From Callipepla californica brunnescens (taxonomy: Eukaryota; Chordata; Aves; Galliformes; Odontophoridae), in assembly GCA_023055505.1 (NCBI GenBank), contig JALIRH010000050.1:2418001-2482000 (forward strand): 64,000 nucleotides of DNA, written 5' to 3'. Under the pieces are notes generated by a model. The model had not been told where the DNA came from. It worked only from the letters and a program-made list of their open reading frames with translations, and searched no databases. Position numbers and translations under genes: made by a program. This document shows positions 35,816-48,959 of the stretch, one piece after another. Numbering within the stretch: position 1 is the stretch's first letter; each line of letters opens with the position of its first letter.

Positions 35816-38800
35816 GCTGATGAGCTGATTGCGAGTGTGGGAGATTTCTTCTGTTACAGAGCTATGAGTGAAAATGTGATAATGCACTTTAGTGATGAGT
35901 AGAAGCATAACTATAATTTTAAAATCACAAAAATTCTATAAGCAAACCAGAAGGAAAAGAACAAAAGGACAGCGTTTTCAACTACATCTTCTTTTAGTTG
36001 AATCTGAATTCATGAATCATTATTAGATGATGACAAATCAGAAAATATCAAAAATGATGGAAATTAGGGCCCCGGTGTCGAATGCTGAGATATAACCACC
36101 ATCACCTCTGAAGTCAAATTCATGAATGCATACATAGTGATTCAGAAAATCGAATATTTTCTGGAAGTCTGGTGGAAAATAGTGTTCTACAGAGAGAAAT
36201 GTGAATGTTATTTTCGAAAATTCTGGTTATCTTCTCCAAAAACTATCTGTATGCTGTACTAGATGCCATTGGGTGTCAAATAGCACCTGAGCATGGGTAA
36301 ATTAGTATCCCATTCCCATTCATTTAATTCCTGATATCAACTCAAGGATTCCTGTGACTTATTCCATATCCTGAAACGTAGGCTGTTACATCTGGCTCTC
36401 CTATTTAAATGTACACACGATGCATGTTATAAATACCATTTTCTGTGGTGCAAAATAAAAGTTTTATGGACAGTTGCAAGCCATATGTTCTCAACGAGAA
36501 ATCTTTTCCAGATGAACTTGTGAAGTCAGTTTGGCTTTTTATCAAAATTAGTATGTAGCTGCCAAATTTTACACGGTATTCATCATTCGTTTTTGTCGCA
36601 TCTCTAATTCTATGTCATATAAATCCTACTAACGTTGAGTGGAAGAATAAAAAAATAATTCAAAATCTCTTTTTAATAGGACATCTCTGTTAAATGGCAT
36701 TAAAAAAATAAGTAAGATATCTTTCCTGAAATTGAAATTTACTCAGCAGAGGAGTAGCCAACAGATCTGATCGTCTGGGTTGCTGGAATAGTCGGAGTAA
36801 CTCTGGAATCCATCCTTTCTCATAATTTAGAGAATCTGGGCTTAGAAGTTAACACATTACTGTTATTTTTTCATTCATCGAATAACTTCTCTCGAAAGGA
36901 GGAAACCATCTACTTAGTTACCATTATCTGAACAGCTGTCAGATGGTCAAGCTTTTTGGTAATAGAATTTGAACTTGTGATGCCTTACTTTATATATGTG
37001 CCTAGTTACTAGAAGACTTCACAAGCACACGGAGTTCAAGCCAAAAAATAGCTGTTTGCAGAATTAGGCCCTTTGTGATGGAAACTTCCTTGTTCCATTG
37101 CTGCATCGGATGCTGTGCTGCGTGGTGAAACTGTGTTATGGTGGGCAGAATCACGTGTTCTTTAATGGAATTGTTGTTACAAAGAAGCAGTATCCAACAG
37201 TGTGATTTGCATCATGCTGTGTGAGCCGCCTACACTTTTCAGCAGTTGGTTCTGTGTCTGTAATTTATTGCTCTAGAAACCATTATAATAATACAAGAAA
37301 TGCTGCAGCAAGTGCAGAGGAAAGAACACATCACAGTCAGACTGTAATGACTATTTAGACTATTTAAACTCACTCAGCTTGTTTTACATTAGAAAAACAA
37401 GTCCTTTTCAATTACTTATTTTATGCATTTTATTTGGCTTTCTGGTTTCGTTGTGTTTGAGATTAAATACACTATTACGCATTTTAAGACAGTTTATGAT
37501 AGAAACTGCCCTAAAATGTAAAACAAGGCCTAAATATAGGATGTTAAAAGCAAAAGTTTCCACCTTGCAGAAAAAAAATAAATAAAAATGATGACAGATA
37601 CATTACTTTCTATCTAGTAAGTGGCCTGATACTTATGAAAGCACTCCACAGTGTGTAGTAAAATACATTACCATGGCTGAAAACTCTCCATGCATTAGCT
37701 TTACAGTTTGTAGTCCTATTCCTTTGAAAACAATGGCATTTTAGATTTGATCATTATGGACCTTTTGCTCATTAGGTAGAAGGGATGTCACCAGAATGGC
37801 TTTTGTAGCTCATTCTTTTCATTGGTGTACTGACCAGCAGGGGGCCAATATAGGAAAGAAATGCCCAGAGGCTGCTAAGGATCCCTCAACAGACCAAACT
37901 GAGACTTCCTGCTGGTGGCTCAGTATCACCTTTTCAGTCTTGAATTAAGCACAGGACATGGCCCATAATTTTTTTCCTCTGGAGTTTTTGCCCCGCTTCT
38001 TTTATCACAGAGCTCACTTCTGTGTTTGCACTGCGTAGAGGAATGCAGAGCAATTTTTGTCAATAATATTGTCCCTCCAATTTCATGTGATAAAATCAAT
38101 CATTTGTAACTGCATACTTCATTCTCAGCTATCCAAATGCTCTCTTTGCCTCAGAGAAATTTCTCAATGGTAAATGTTTCTAAAATGGAATGTTTACAGT
38201 TGTTTTTGTTGTTTTTTCTCCTTTCCATTTGCTCTGACTCAGTCCTTTCTGCTCTCCAACTTCTGTCTCTGGTCTTGATTCTCTGAAATTCGTAATCTAG
38301 AGTGCACCTGACACCAATATTTTTGTTCTAGAACTCTAGCCTCTTCTGTACTGATTCCAATCCAGTGACCATTTGTTTCCTCTTTTGGTAAAGCTCATTT
38401 ACAAATCCTAGATGCTTTTCTCTTGGTCTCTTCTGTTACTGTTGTTATTTGTTCCCAGTGCTCTTTTCTGTCGCATCCTTTGTTTCTAGCCTGTTACTAC
38501 CTTTCCTTAAGCTATTTCTGCATTTCATTCATATTTAATGTTTCCACAGTTCTAACATAAGTATAGTCACTTCCTTAACCTCCTAGCATAAGTGATTTCT
38601 TCTGCCTGAAATACTTCTTTTGAAACCGCGTACTACTTTGCTACCATATGCTTGCCCTTTTCTTGTGGATTTTAAGCAGCCAATGTACATTTTCTTCCTT
38701 ATCCTTTACCTGCCATGTGAAGTTATAAAAGTATTCATATTGGCTTTGCATTTGGTACAAAAGTCAGATGAACAGAAACATGGTGTACCTCATTAAAGTG

Positions 38801-41539
38801 CGTTTTAGCCATCAGAAATAATTACATTTTTCTTAGGATGCTGGTTTTGATCTTATTTTCCTGGTTCATTTTCAATGTAATAGTTTACAGTAATATGAGA
38901 GATAGTACTAAGTAACTGCTAGTGCCAAACATAACTTAAATTTTACTGATATAACCTGAAGGAAACAAAATACTTAAGTGTTAATGCTTTTTCACCAGCT
39001 CTTTAGAAGAATAGGTCCAGGCATCAAGAGATTGACCACCTAAAAACTCTAAGGGTAAAATAACTTACATCCATCTCTCATCTCCATTTATTTCTTCTGG
39101 AAAAAAAAGAAAAAAAAAACGTAGAACTCTAGAATTCATATATCAGATTTGAACATAAAAAATAATAAATGGGAATAAAAATTATGCAAAAATCAAATTT
39201 TCAGATACAAAAATGTAGGTCTAGTGTTAACTTGTGATAATCTGAAAGAATATCTGAATTAATATATGGAAACTGAATCATTATTATCTAAGTTGAGAGA
39301 GTTCCTAAGTTTACTGATGTTTGTTCTGTATCTTAACAGTCTAATTTCACATGAGGTATTTTCCTTTTGAGCAGAACAGAAATAAGCAGCAGCTTTATTA
39401 GGTTTTCCAGAGCTACTAGAAAAGTTCAAGAAGCTATAAAGTACAGAGAGAAGCAATAAAACAGCAATAAAATTGCTAATATTATCTATAATTGAAGAGA
39501 TTAGCAGCCCACATTTTTATTTTTTTATTTTTTTCACCAAAGCATTTACTATTCATTTAGAAACTTACAACTAGAAGTATTACAATAAGACAGTGATATT
39601 TTAATCTTAGTATTTGTATTCTCTGCATAACATTATTTTTAAGGTTCTCATAATGTACTTTTGGTTTTGCTTAAAATGTCTCACTGGAAATATTTTATTT
39701 CCTTCTTTAAATCATTTACGTGTGCTTCATAAACAGATACTCCAAACAAATCTGTAATTTTTACAAGTTGTTTTATAGTCATTATTATTACTTGAACAGA
39801 TCTGGACTTCTGAGCTTTTGCCTTTTATGCAGATAATTATTAAAATTTTGACTTTTGAAATTGTTAAAATTAGAAGGCTTGTTATGTCAATGGCATCTTC
39901 AGAGTCATCTTTGATGTTTTGCTTTTCTCTTCCCATACGAGGGAAAATACTTTTTCCTTCTGCATTACAATCAAGAACTACATTAGGTATTTCACATTAA
40001 AGTTAGCTGAGAAGTTCACGTGTTGTTTGAGCCACTTTGAGTGTAAAAATGCTTGCACGGATCTGACCTTCCCTACTCATTTTCTTAGACAGTTCTCAGT
40101 CAATCCATGAACTTTTCTTAAACATCAAAGCTTGATTCCAACTGGGCATTAAAATCAGTTTAAGCCATAACAGATCCTGCCTGATGTTGGGCACCATCTA
40201 CGCCATTTCTTGTACCTTACTGAACTTGTTTCAATTTCTTTATCTGTAACTTATGAAAAAATGTGATATGAAATATGTGTTTGAATATTCTCCTTATCTT
40301 TTACAGACTGCAAAAGATAAAAATGTAATTATATAACTAGCTAATTGTCTATTATTGCTACTGATATGCCGTTGCAAGCCAAGTTGTTTTTTTTAATCAT
40401 GTACTCCACAGCATTTTAGAAATATTTTGAATTTATTGTACTACTTCAGAATGTTTTCTGCATTTTGCCGTACTATTTTTATCTCTGTGTGATTATTTGG
40501 TTGCATTTGATTATATTTTCTTTGCTCTTTGCCATTGCTTCAGTCCTCTCATTTTTACTCAAACTGCATAAATATTTCCAGAAAAATGAAGGACACCACC
40601 AACTTCTGATATTCACACAGTTCTTATTGCTTAGCCTTTCGTGCACTGTACAGAGTGCAGTATACAGAGTTTGTGAACTTGCAGGAATTCTTTCATCAGA
40701 TATCATCATGCCTAAGATCTATAAAGATATATTATCAAGACAGAATGCAGAGACCTACTGCATGCCATCAGTAATTAGAAGGGCGGAAAGAAGTTGACTC
40801 TCTGTTAATCGGTGTTCACAACCTTGTTTAAGAACCTGAACTGTTTAATCAATGAGCAATAATAAGACTAATAAACCAAAAAGACAAAACTGAAGTTCCA
40901 CCCAGTAGTTGCCATGAGGACAAAAACAGTTTACAGAGGGGTACATGTAAATGCTAAATGTATTTCTAATTTATGGTACACAGTTCGCCATCTTCACAGA
41001 TGGATAAGCATGTTAATGGCCAAATGATATAAATCATACAAGACCATAGAGGCCACTATTTCCTATCTTATCAGAATATTTTCATCTCTGTCCAAAACTT
41101 TAATTGCCAGTGTTTATCTTCAGCTGCTCACTGATGCTTTTTAAAATCCATTTTATGACAATCTGTAAACACTTTTTAAAAATTAATGGAGATCTGAGAG
41201 TAGGTCAGCTGGCTTTTGGCTGACCCTGAGATGACTGACAAGTGGCAGCGTATGTTATGTTCCTAGATCAAGCAGGAAGGGAAAGTGATCATTTAATTTC
41301 CATCATGATTTGTGAGGCCCAGATTTTTCCAGACATTCTTTTGAAAGAAATTATCAAATAGATGAGTTTTGATTGTCTTTTTTCAGATTTATTAAGACTA
41401 TAACGTGACATGACTGTCTTTTAGGATATACTCATTAGTTGGTGTACATTTGCCTATTAATAAGACATATATTTATCTCACTGTTCCACTAGCTTGTGTA
41501 TACTTGTGTTTATCCTTTTGGTAGAAAGCTCAATTTTCC

Positions 41540-41562
<23 letters not shown>
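41540..41562. repeat. poly(T)23
   Basis: Longest T-run in the window, between tttcc and attgac. The sequence beside it does not look like any repeat I know, on either strand. Confidence 0.94.
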
Positions 41563-41570
<8 letters not shown>

Positions 41571-42530
41571 ATGTTAGCCGCTGTAAAATAGTTGTTCGTT
41601 ACTCACATCTACAAATACAATTATTGTCTCCAAGCATTAATAACTGTTCTATGATTATGCAGCTGGCAGCTGTCTTAACATCTTTTCCTCAACTTGCCAA
41701 TCGTGCTAATATTGTTAGTTTGTATAATGCAACAGTGTTTAGTGATCTCTGCAAGATATAGAAGTTTATTTCTGCTGTGGCTTCTGTAAAATCAGAGTGA
41801 GAGCAGTCTATACTCCAGAAAGCTTAAACCAATGCTAAAAATATGCTTGGCAGAGAGATACTAAAATCACAAGAGGAAGTCTTGATTGAAGTCTCAAGCT
41901 AGTGAAAGCACTATCTTAATTTTTACTGTTAAAAAGAGTGTAACCAGTTACCTATTTGCCTGCTACCTTCCAGTAATTTTCTATGAACATTGTAGTGAGT
42001 GTGTTCTGAACAGGAATCTTATTTACTTTGTGAGAGTAGCTGCATTGACTGTTTCTGCAAGGCTATGTTATGGAGGGAGTTCAGTGGAAATTTGTATTTG
42101 AGTGGTGAAACCCAAATGGACACTAGATGATAAAGCTTGTATAGACAGAAATAAGATGAAAACTGCTTGAGAATTTATAGTTATCAGAAACGAGGAATTG
42201 TGACTTGGACAGAATGATGAATCAGGTCTTACTAACATGGTTTTCATTGAATGAGATCATTTAGCGAGAGAAAGTTTCCATCTAGAAAAGCTAAAGGTTT
42301 AAATTGGGCAGATAAGAAATATCAAGTAAACAACGAGGCAAGAGGAAAGAGAAAGTAAGAGAAATAGCAGAAAAAAAAAGAGGTTTGGGAAAGGTAAATC
42401 CACAAAATGTGTAGACTGAAGTGAAGTACTTACTGCTTTGAGGAGATGTGAACGGTTTAACAGGAACAAAGTAGAGCCTATCTGATTTGGGCTCTGCCTA
42501 ATTCAGAAATGAAAACTACAGTTTTGATAA

Positions 42531-42610
42531 GATCATAAGATAATTCAAGTAGAAGGTGACCTCAGGAGGCCCTAGTTCAACCTCCAGATCCAAGAAGAGT
42601 CGGTTAGATT
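42531..42610 (-). mobile_element. CR1-family LINE 3' remnant, short
   Basis: About 80 bases read like the reverse-complemented CR1 tail: gatcataagataattcaag (eroded octamer end), gaaggtgacctcaggaggcc, ctagttcaacctccagatcc and aagaagagtcggtt. The acctcaggagg...ctagt.caacctcc pattern is typical of several avian CR1 subfamilies. Nothing coding remains. The distal boundary is approximate because similarity fades into AT-rich sequence. Confidence 0.78.
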
Positions 42611-45600
42611 TCATATTATTGTTTTAATAATTCACACAGCAGCTATTAACGTGACAGTTAATAATGTAACCTGGTGTCAGAAGTTGAAGCTTAGCACTAC
42701 TCTTATAGAAATGAAGTTAGTTTCCAGTATCACAGTCCAGCACATCAACACCATGGTGTATGTGGTGCTCCTCTGTAAGCCCTTGCATGTAATAACAAGC
42801 AGGCATTACTCTCACCTTCTCATTATCAGATTTTCTTGTATCAGTCAAACAGGATGCAATAAAAAGCTTTCTAAGCCAAGCTGGATTGTTGTGTATCCTG
42901 GTGTGAAGGGCTGTTGAGCTCTGTGAGAATCACCAAAGCATCAGTGTCTGACTCAGGTGAATCAGCTGTACAGGAACTAGGAAAAGGCATGCCATATCCC
43001 CACCTCTGCCTTCTTTCTGTATCTGCTCAATGTCTATATTACCTGAAGTGTATTAGATTGAATACTGAAGAAGTGATAGAGAGCTGAGCATCTGAGGTAG
43101 CTGAAGGAATGAATGGGACATACTAGCCAAAGCAATACAGTTGTATAGATGGCAGAGTTCAAGGGAACAACAGGGTATTGTTCACCATTGTATCAGGCTT
43201 CAGACAGTTACAGCCTATCATCAAGTACTTCTGTGTATTTTGTGGAATGTGGAATAGAAAGACTGTAAACAGAATTTTTGAAGGACAAAATGGTTTCTTC
43301 GTAGTACATGGAAAAGAACAGTGTGGGAAGAAGTTATGTTTTACTGATCTCACAGAAAAAAAAAAAAAAAATCTCTGCAAGGGACACACTTCTACATAAC
43401 TAAAAGTCAGATTCAGTTTCTGGACTGAGCGCTGTCATGTGAAACGTAGGTGACTTTTGACAAGTCTGCCACCCACTGTAGCGTATCTGGTGGTACCACT
43501 TTACAATTCCAGTGAAGCCGTATACTGTTTATTTATTACACACCTGTTTTAGTCTGGTGGAAATCTTTCTATTGCATGACTTCATGGATGATACTCGACC
43601 AGTTTCAATGATGCTAATCTGTTTTACACATCTTAGAGGGTGTTTCTGTAGTTCTTTATAATAAATAACTGTATCATGTTTTTGTAACATTAGTTAACAT
43701 GAACTTTTGGTAGAAACCTTCCATATTTGTTATTTGAAAACCATTGTTGCTCACTGTGTGTCTATCCAGCTGGAGCATTGTACAAATAATAATAGAGGAA
43801 ACAAAACCAAGGTGACTGGGGTATCATATGAAGAAATAAAAACTTTACAAACTATTTAAAGTAAAATTGCTACAAATAGTCATTTTTTTCTGTATAAGCA
43901 ACGTAGAAAGAGATCTTCAAAAGCCTCCATTACAACTTAGTTATCTTTAATAATGGAACTGCAGCCATCAGCTCTATATCAGAGCTTGATGATGATTTTA
44001 AAGGTCTTAGCACATTGACACGTAGAGTCACTGTGCAAGTGGGAAACACTACTAGTGGGAGAGATGCTCTTTCAGTTAAGTTTCTGTAGTGTCATCTAGA
44101 GCCTTGTTTACTATAACTATGTTTAAGAAGGTAATTTTGAAGTGTTATGACGCTAAAACATTCTGTTTATATCCATTATATCTTTGTTAGAGTATTCTGG
44201 CAGAGTTATGGAGGAGTGCTTTCTGGTCTTAGCTGAACTTCAGAATACCTTGTACATTTTTCTTCATTTCTATGTATCTCATTTTCCCCATGTTTGAAGC
44301 AGAATGATAGCTCTTTAGTAGCCCAAGCACCAAAACGTTCAGCTCCTCGCTGCATGTCAGATGTGTTTGATGACAGTTACCATAGTATAGCATATTCAAA
44401 AATCATATGAAAATTTAAAATTATACATCTTTTGGCTGAAAGAAATCCATTGAAAAAATGGAGAGTGTCCTTGCTACCAAGCACTTATATTCTGTGTCTA
44501 ATTTACGTATTTAAGTAGAAATGGGTAGAATGCAAAAGGTATATAAATGATTGATCAACGCTTCTAAAATGAAAATGAGTGTTTCCCTTAACTAATGACT
44601 GAAAATCACTTAAACCAAAAATGATTCACTTTAAATGTCATGATATATAAATTCCAACAATAAATTCAACTGAAGATTAAATTTGAAATATAAAGTCCAC
44701 ATGCTTTTCTGTTGCTAATGAAAATAATCTACTTTTTATCTGAACAGTTGTAAGCGGCAATGAAATTTTCCTTTCTTTGTTGATTTGCAGAGTAACTGTA
44801 GTTTTCTTTCATGTGTTTAATTCTTGGGGTTTGAGGTTAGCTATTTTGTTTTAGTGTGAATGCAGAGATTTACAAAGTATCTTTTCTCCATATGGTAGTA
44901 GGTTTTGGAATGGGAGAAGGCCCGGGTGCTCTATTGGGAATTCTATCCATTGAGTCCATAAAGTCTTGAGTTATGAAAAAATATTTTTTTTCTTGATGAT
45001 TGGAAGATGGCTGTAGCATATTTTTCACCACCGAGGCATTTTTAAGATATGAGAAACATTAACAGTGAGGAGGGCTTTAGGTCAGGATCACTCTGCATCA
45101 TAGATGGCATTATCTTCTGATTTAGCTAGGCTGAAAACTGCTGAAAAATAATCCTTTTTTGTGCCCTTGTCAGTGGCTTTGGCCTAGAGTAATAGCAAAT
45201 CAGCTTAACCTGAGTCAGATAATCATTACAAAATGAATTTTTTTCTCAACTCACAGAAATAATTGGGTGAAAAATAAATTTGATAGGTGTGATGAATATT
45301 ATTTTAAGTTAAAGCTTACTGAGATATATAAAATACTAAATGCTGCTGGTAATTGAGTAACTCTATGCAACTGTAAATTAGCTGCTCAACTTGAAAAAAA
45401 GGCAATTACTGAAAGCACTTTTTCCCCCTAGAAAACTTGCTGCTCTCCTTTTCCTTAGCATTCACAAGGGGCATTCAGTTAATCATACTGAGGTCTCTCC
45501 CTTAGCGCTGCAGTAGCTGATTACCCAGCAGGAGGTGCAGTTCCAGCAGGGTAAGTCAGAATGGTGTTGGTCGTTCCCTGGGGAGGGACATCCTGTAAAA

Positions 45601-48518
45601 ACACCAAGGTTGAGAACTGTCATATTCACAGCAGTAGGTGCATTTTCCTCAGAAATTAATGGAGCGAGCTGGGCAAAAATGTTTTTAAACTACATCTTCC
45701 CTAGAGTAAGATGCAAATTCAAAGCTCTTTTGAAGCACTGGAATGAAAGTTGAAGATAAGACTTTTTAGTTTTTGACATTGATGATATAGGCAACACTTG
45801 CACTGCGAATATTCAATTGAAATAGAGGATAAGTGGGGCAGATGTTATTCAAGCAGATCCCAAATGCAGTTCTAACTATTTCAGAGCTGGCTTAACTAAG
45901 CTGCTTTTAATTATTCTTACTGCAAAATACCTGATAGAGATTTCCTTCCTTCAGCTTGTTAAGAATCGATTAATAATGCTAGATGTTTTTCTTAAAGCAA
46001 GGAATCTTGCCATCATAACTGTCCTTCAACAAAAGATGGTTTAAAAAGGAATGGAGCTTTGAGATACAGATTTTTTCTTTTTCAGCAGCAGTTCATTTGC
46101 TGCTCGGCAGCAAGAAAAGATTCTGCGCTGCTTTCTCTATTATTTCTCTGTCGACAATGGAACACAATGTGATTGATCTGTTTACAGAAAGATTTTACAG
46201 AAAAATTTTAAAGCACCTTTGAGCGTTGTGTTTGTTCTGTCCTCTTGAACAAAGGCATGAGAAGAAACTGGTTTTAATACACAATTTATACAGATTTTTT
46301 ACTTCTAGAGCATGATTAATTGTCTAGGATCAACTCAGATTATGTGAGACCTGAATGACTCCATCTTGTGTTCCCTCTGGCACTTTTGTTTTCAGCTTCT
46401 TTGGGTTTCCCCATTTTGCTTTGCTCCAGCCTAGTGTCACGTTTTTGCCCTTCTGGTTTGATTTTCATGTAAGCTTTTAGCTGCCTCTGCTACTACAGGA
46501 TTTTAAGAACATGAATGGCCGGATTTGTAGTCTGCCTTGCCTCACATACTGCCTCTGTCTGCTCTGTTCAAGAGACATAAATAGACATTTTGAAAAAAAA
46601 TTTGCTAATTTTTCTTTAGTCTCCAGTAGCATCTAGCTTAAGGGCATCCAGAAGTGATATCTTTGTGTCACTATATCCCACTCAGTGCACATAGTCAGTT
46701 TTCTTTTCTTCTTTAACCAACAGACCCTACTAACACTGAGAATCCACTTCCTAGAAGAGAATTTAAAATGACACTGAAAGTGTGTTGTGGAGAAAAAAAT
46801 TAACAAGGCTACTTGACTGTCATTTTATGCAGGTTTCTGTTGCCTCCATCCAGTAACTCGTTGAATCAATACTATTACAAAACTGCATCTATAGATCAGT
46901 CAGTGACCTTTAAAATCATTCTAGCATAATGTATAGATTGTTCATTTTTGTTGGATATTACTCTGAATTTCACTTGTTTCCCAGTCCTGTAGGAGCATTT
47001 CCATTTGTCTTTTTATTTAATGCATACATATATCTGATAAACTGTAAAAGAGACCTTTACTAAAAAGTATACATTTTGATTACTTGTATTTCTTATTTTT
47101 ATGTGTTTATGTACATAATAAAACATCATCTCACATTGGTAGATATCAAATATGTTGAATCTGAGATGGCAAATGTGAAAGGAGACATCAATTAGGATTT
47201 TTGTGTCCCCGAACAATATATAAACAGAGGTATCATATCTCCAAAAGTCAAGTGACAGGGCCTTCGTTGTTCTTTGATAGCACCCAGTTGTTCATGAGCA
47301 TATGGGAAGCTTATTCATAAAATTTTCCTTTCCTTGTCATCTTAATTCTGCCAGATTGTAAATTATGCAGCTAGAGAAAATCAGAATTAACTCTCTATTT
47401 CCAGACACTCAGATTTCTTTTTCGTTCTACAGAGAAATTAACCCGGCAAGTTTCTATGTTCTCTTCAGAATTTTTCCTAAGTAAATTCATTGCATACTTC
47501 AAGCGATGTGCTTAAGGATGGGTATACTTTAAAACCCAGAGTGAATTAACATGAGATTGATATGTTGAAACAATGAGATCTTAGTAGGTAAGAAATCTTA
47601 AGTATTTAATTGGCCCCCTCACATAAAGATACAAGCCCAAATCAAAACTGTCAATGGAAAATTGTCTGGACTCTGGCTTGATTTTTTTTCAATGCAGACC
47701 TGACCCAAAATTTGCATTCTACGTTTGCTTCTTTTAACACTTTTCAATGTATTTTGATTTCAATTGTGCATTAAATTTTGTGTTAAAGTCTTCACATATA
47801 TTACATATGCACAGCTACACGGATCCTTATGGTAGAGGAATATACCCTCCCCAGCATCAACGCCCTTTACTGTATTGCAGTGTTTAAATTTAGATATTTG
47901 AGACTCCCACTAGACAACAAGTTATTAAAACATCTGCCTTTCCATAAGCCATTCTGTTCTTTGCCATTCCACATGTCCTTTTCTACTTCACCAGGCAAAA
48001 TTGCCCAATCTAAATTTCAGCTCAAGTGTTTGATGGCTTTCACGCTGAGCTCAAACTGTTAGTGCTTCCCTGAGAGAATAGAATTGAAACGAGATTTAAT
48101 CTAAAATAACAAAATAGAATAAAGGTTTTACATATAAATAAGTAATGCCCTGTATATTTTTATGCACACTTCTCTTCTAGATTTTGCATGTAGTGAAGTT
48201 AAATCTGAAAATGCGTAGATAACCGAAAGCTGACAGAAAAGAACGTCAGTTGCCTGTGTTCTCAATTAATGCCTATCCTAAAGTATATTATAATTCAAAT
48301 TCATAGTTACTATAAAATGCATTGCAGAAAATAATGTTTCTATTGCTACCTTTGTCTCAGACTGCTGGGTGCTTGTTTGCTTTCCTTTTTTAAGACAGTG
48401 CTATTATCAAATAGTTTTCCTAAGCCGTTATAAGCGTGCTGTCTTTCAGTGTTTTCAGTAACAACTGCTGACTGTTGTTCCCTCTTCATGGAAGATTCAA
48501 ATGTTGAGCTAGTTTGTT

Positions 48519-48540
48519 GTTTTTGTTTTGTTTTGTTTTT
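48519..48540. repeat. (TTTTG)n low-complexity repeat
   Basis: Imperfect ttttg units following ttgttg, ending in tttttc. Confidence 0.85.
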
Positions 48541-48942
48541 CTTGAAATGTAATCAGTTCACTTTGTAATAGCAAAATAATGGACTAGCTGTTAGCAGTAG
48601 ATATTTCAGTATTCCACGTTTGAATACTAAATGAAATCTGGACTCCTGCTTTAAAAAATTATGGGATTGATTCTCTCTGCTAACTAAAATAATGTGCATG
48701 GTAAATGGAACAAGCTGCATTCAAACTGTTGTCACCTCTCCATTTTTTCCCCATCTAGATAAATGACCATTAATCACACCTTCTCAAATATCAAAAGGGT
48801 TGTTTTATTACCCTTCTGACAAAGAAGTCTTACTAGGTACTGACATTAGCAGCAGCATAACCAGCAGATTAGATAAAGTGATTATTCCTCAGTGTACCTT
48901 TCTTGTAAAGCTGGAATTGGAGTACTGTCCAGTTCTTTGCCA

Positions 48943-48959
48943 CCCCCCCCCCCCCCCCC
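48943..48959. repeat. poly(C)17
   Basis: Seventeen consecutive C, flanked by gcca and accc. It is the second long C-run on the plus strand in the window. Length is prone to sequencing and assembly error. Confidence 0.95.

Larger units (their letters stand above)
31111..42530. other. unique AT-rich non-coding DNA, no gene seen
   Basis: Contains poly(A)32, the polypyrimidine tract, T23, an AT-rich inverted repeat (33339-33365), and a more complex block at about 37130-37320 that includes an octamer ATTTGCAT at 37205-37212. 38200-38700 is pyrimidine-rich on the plus strand. No coding gene is supported. Confidence 0.68.

Noticed and set aside
40465..40797. 110-codon plus-strand frame with an apparent membrane segment
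   Set aside because: The hydrophobic start is what T-rich DNA encodes; the remainder has no motif.
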